A program made the translations under genes and the position numbers. This document shows, in pieces, positions 44,244 to 44,265 of a stretch of DNA of 44,265 bases (positions within the stretch are counted from its first letter, which is position 1; each line of letters opens with the position of its first letter). Source of the DNA: Clostridia bacterium (lineage in GTDB: Bacteria; Bacillota; Clostridia; Oscillospirales; Acutalibacteraceae); contig JAFWUH010000032.1 in assembly GCA_017524165.1 (NCBI GenBank), positions 1 through 44,265 of the forward strand, written 5' to 3'. The notes under the pieces were generated by a model. That model was not told where the DNA came from and ran no database searches. It worked only from the letters and a program-made list of their open reading frames with translations.

Positions 44244-44265
44244 ATGCCGATCGGCTCGTTAAACG
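44244..44265 (+). CDS. Start of a gene cut by the window end
   Basis: ATG with AAGGGGGA 6 bases upstream opens MPIGSLN and then the window ends. The promoter and ribosome site support a real gene; the product cannot be identified from seven residues. Confidence 0.6.

Overview
The window looks like a chromosomal segment of an anaerobic, spore-forming, probably gut-associated Clostridia member (Oscillospirales/Ruminococcaceae-like). The clues are Gram-positive style ribosome binding sites and sigma-A promoters, a CotF-type spore coat protein, a CIRCE (HrcA) element, type I dockerin modules, a sortase-type cell-wall signal and a PadR/DUF1700/DUF4097 operon. The species cannot be named from sequence alone.

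Layout. (1) 1-2.7 kb, + strand: a redox-type cluster of a carboxymuconolactone decarboxylase/cupin protein, a flavodoxin lipoprotein, a shortened DUF4405 membrane protein and a DUF5131 (phage Gp37/Gp68-type) Cys-rich protein. It is followed by a decayed IS256-family end. (2) 3.2-19.1 kb, - strand: two very large secreted proteins (1406 and 3892 aa) in one likely operon, each ending in a type I dockerin. The larger one has four tandem copies of a domain I do not recognise, BspA-type leucine-rich repeats, a long helical region with membrane-like stretches, and Ig-like and chitobiase-C-like modules. (3) 19.2-22.9 kb, - strand: directly upstream, a signalling operon of a 7TM degenerate kinase, a histidine kinase and a LuxR-type response regulator, ending in its own terminator. 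(4) 22.9-24.0 kb: AT-rich DNA holding truncated gene starts and small ORFs. (5) 24.0-24.9 kb, - strand: smpB and tmRNA, 7 nt apart.

(6) 24.9-30.3 kb, + strand: a coiled-coil polysaccharide deacetylase, an ABC-F ATPase gene broken by an in-frame TAA, cinA (C-terminal type), a comEC-like gene without the nuclease-like domain, and an orphan dockerin remnant. (7) 30.4-37.0 kb, + strand: membrane-anchored HAD phosphatase, alpha/beta hydrolase lipoprotein, padR-DUF1700-DUF4097 operon, mnmA and a Gfo/Idh/MocA oxidoreductase. (8) 37.2-38.9 kb: CotF-like coat protein and a sortase-type surface protein of probable beta-helix fold. (9) 38.9-40.4 kb, - strand: PfkB sugar kinase, a repeat-rich hairpin cluster, tRNA-Glu and tRNA-Met. 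(10) 40.5-44.3 kb, + strand: Na+/alanine-type symporter, CIRCE element, htpG, and the first codons of another gene.

How they work together: the most coherent system is region 2 plus region 3. A membrane sensor pair and regulator sit directly upstream of, and in the same direction as, two giant dockerin-bearing surface proteins. The functional link is inferred from position only. No cohesin or scaffoldin gene is in the window, so the docking partner must lie elsewhere.
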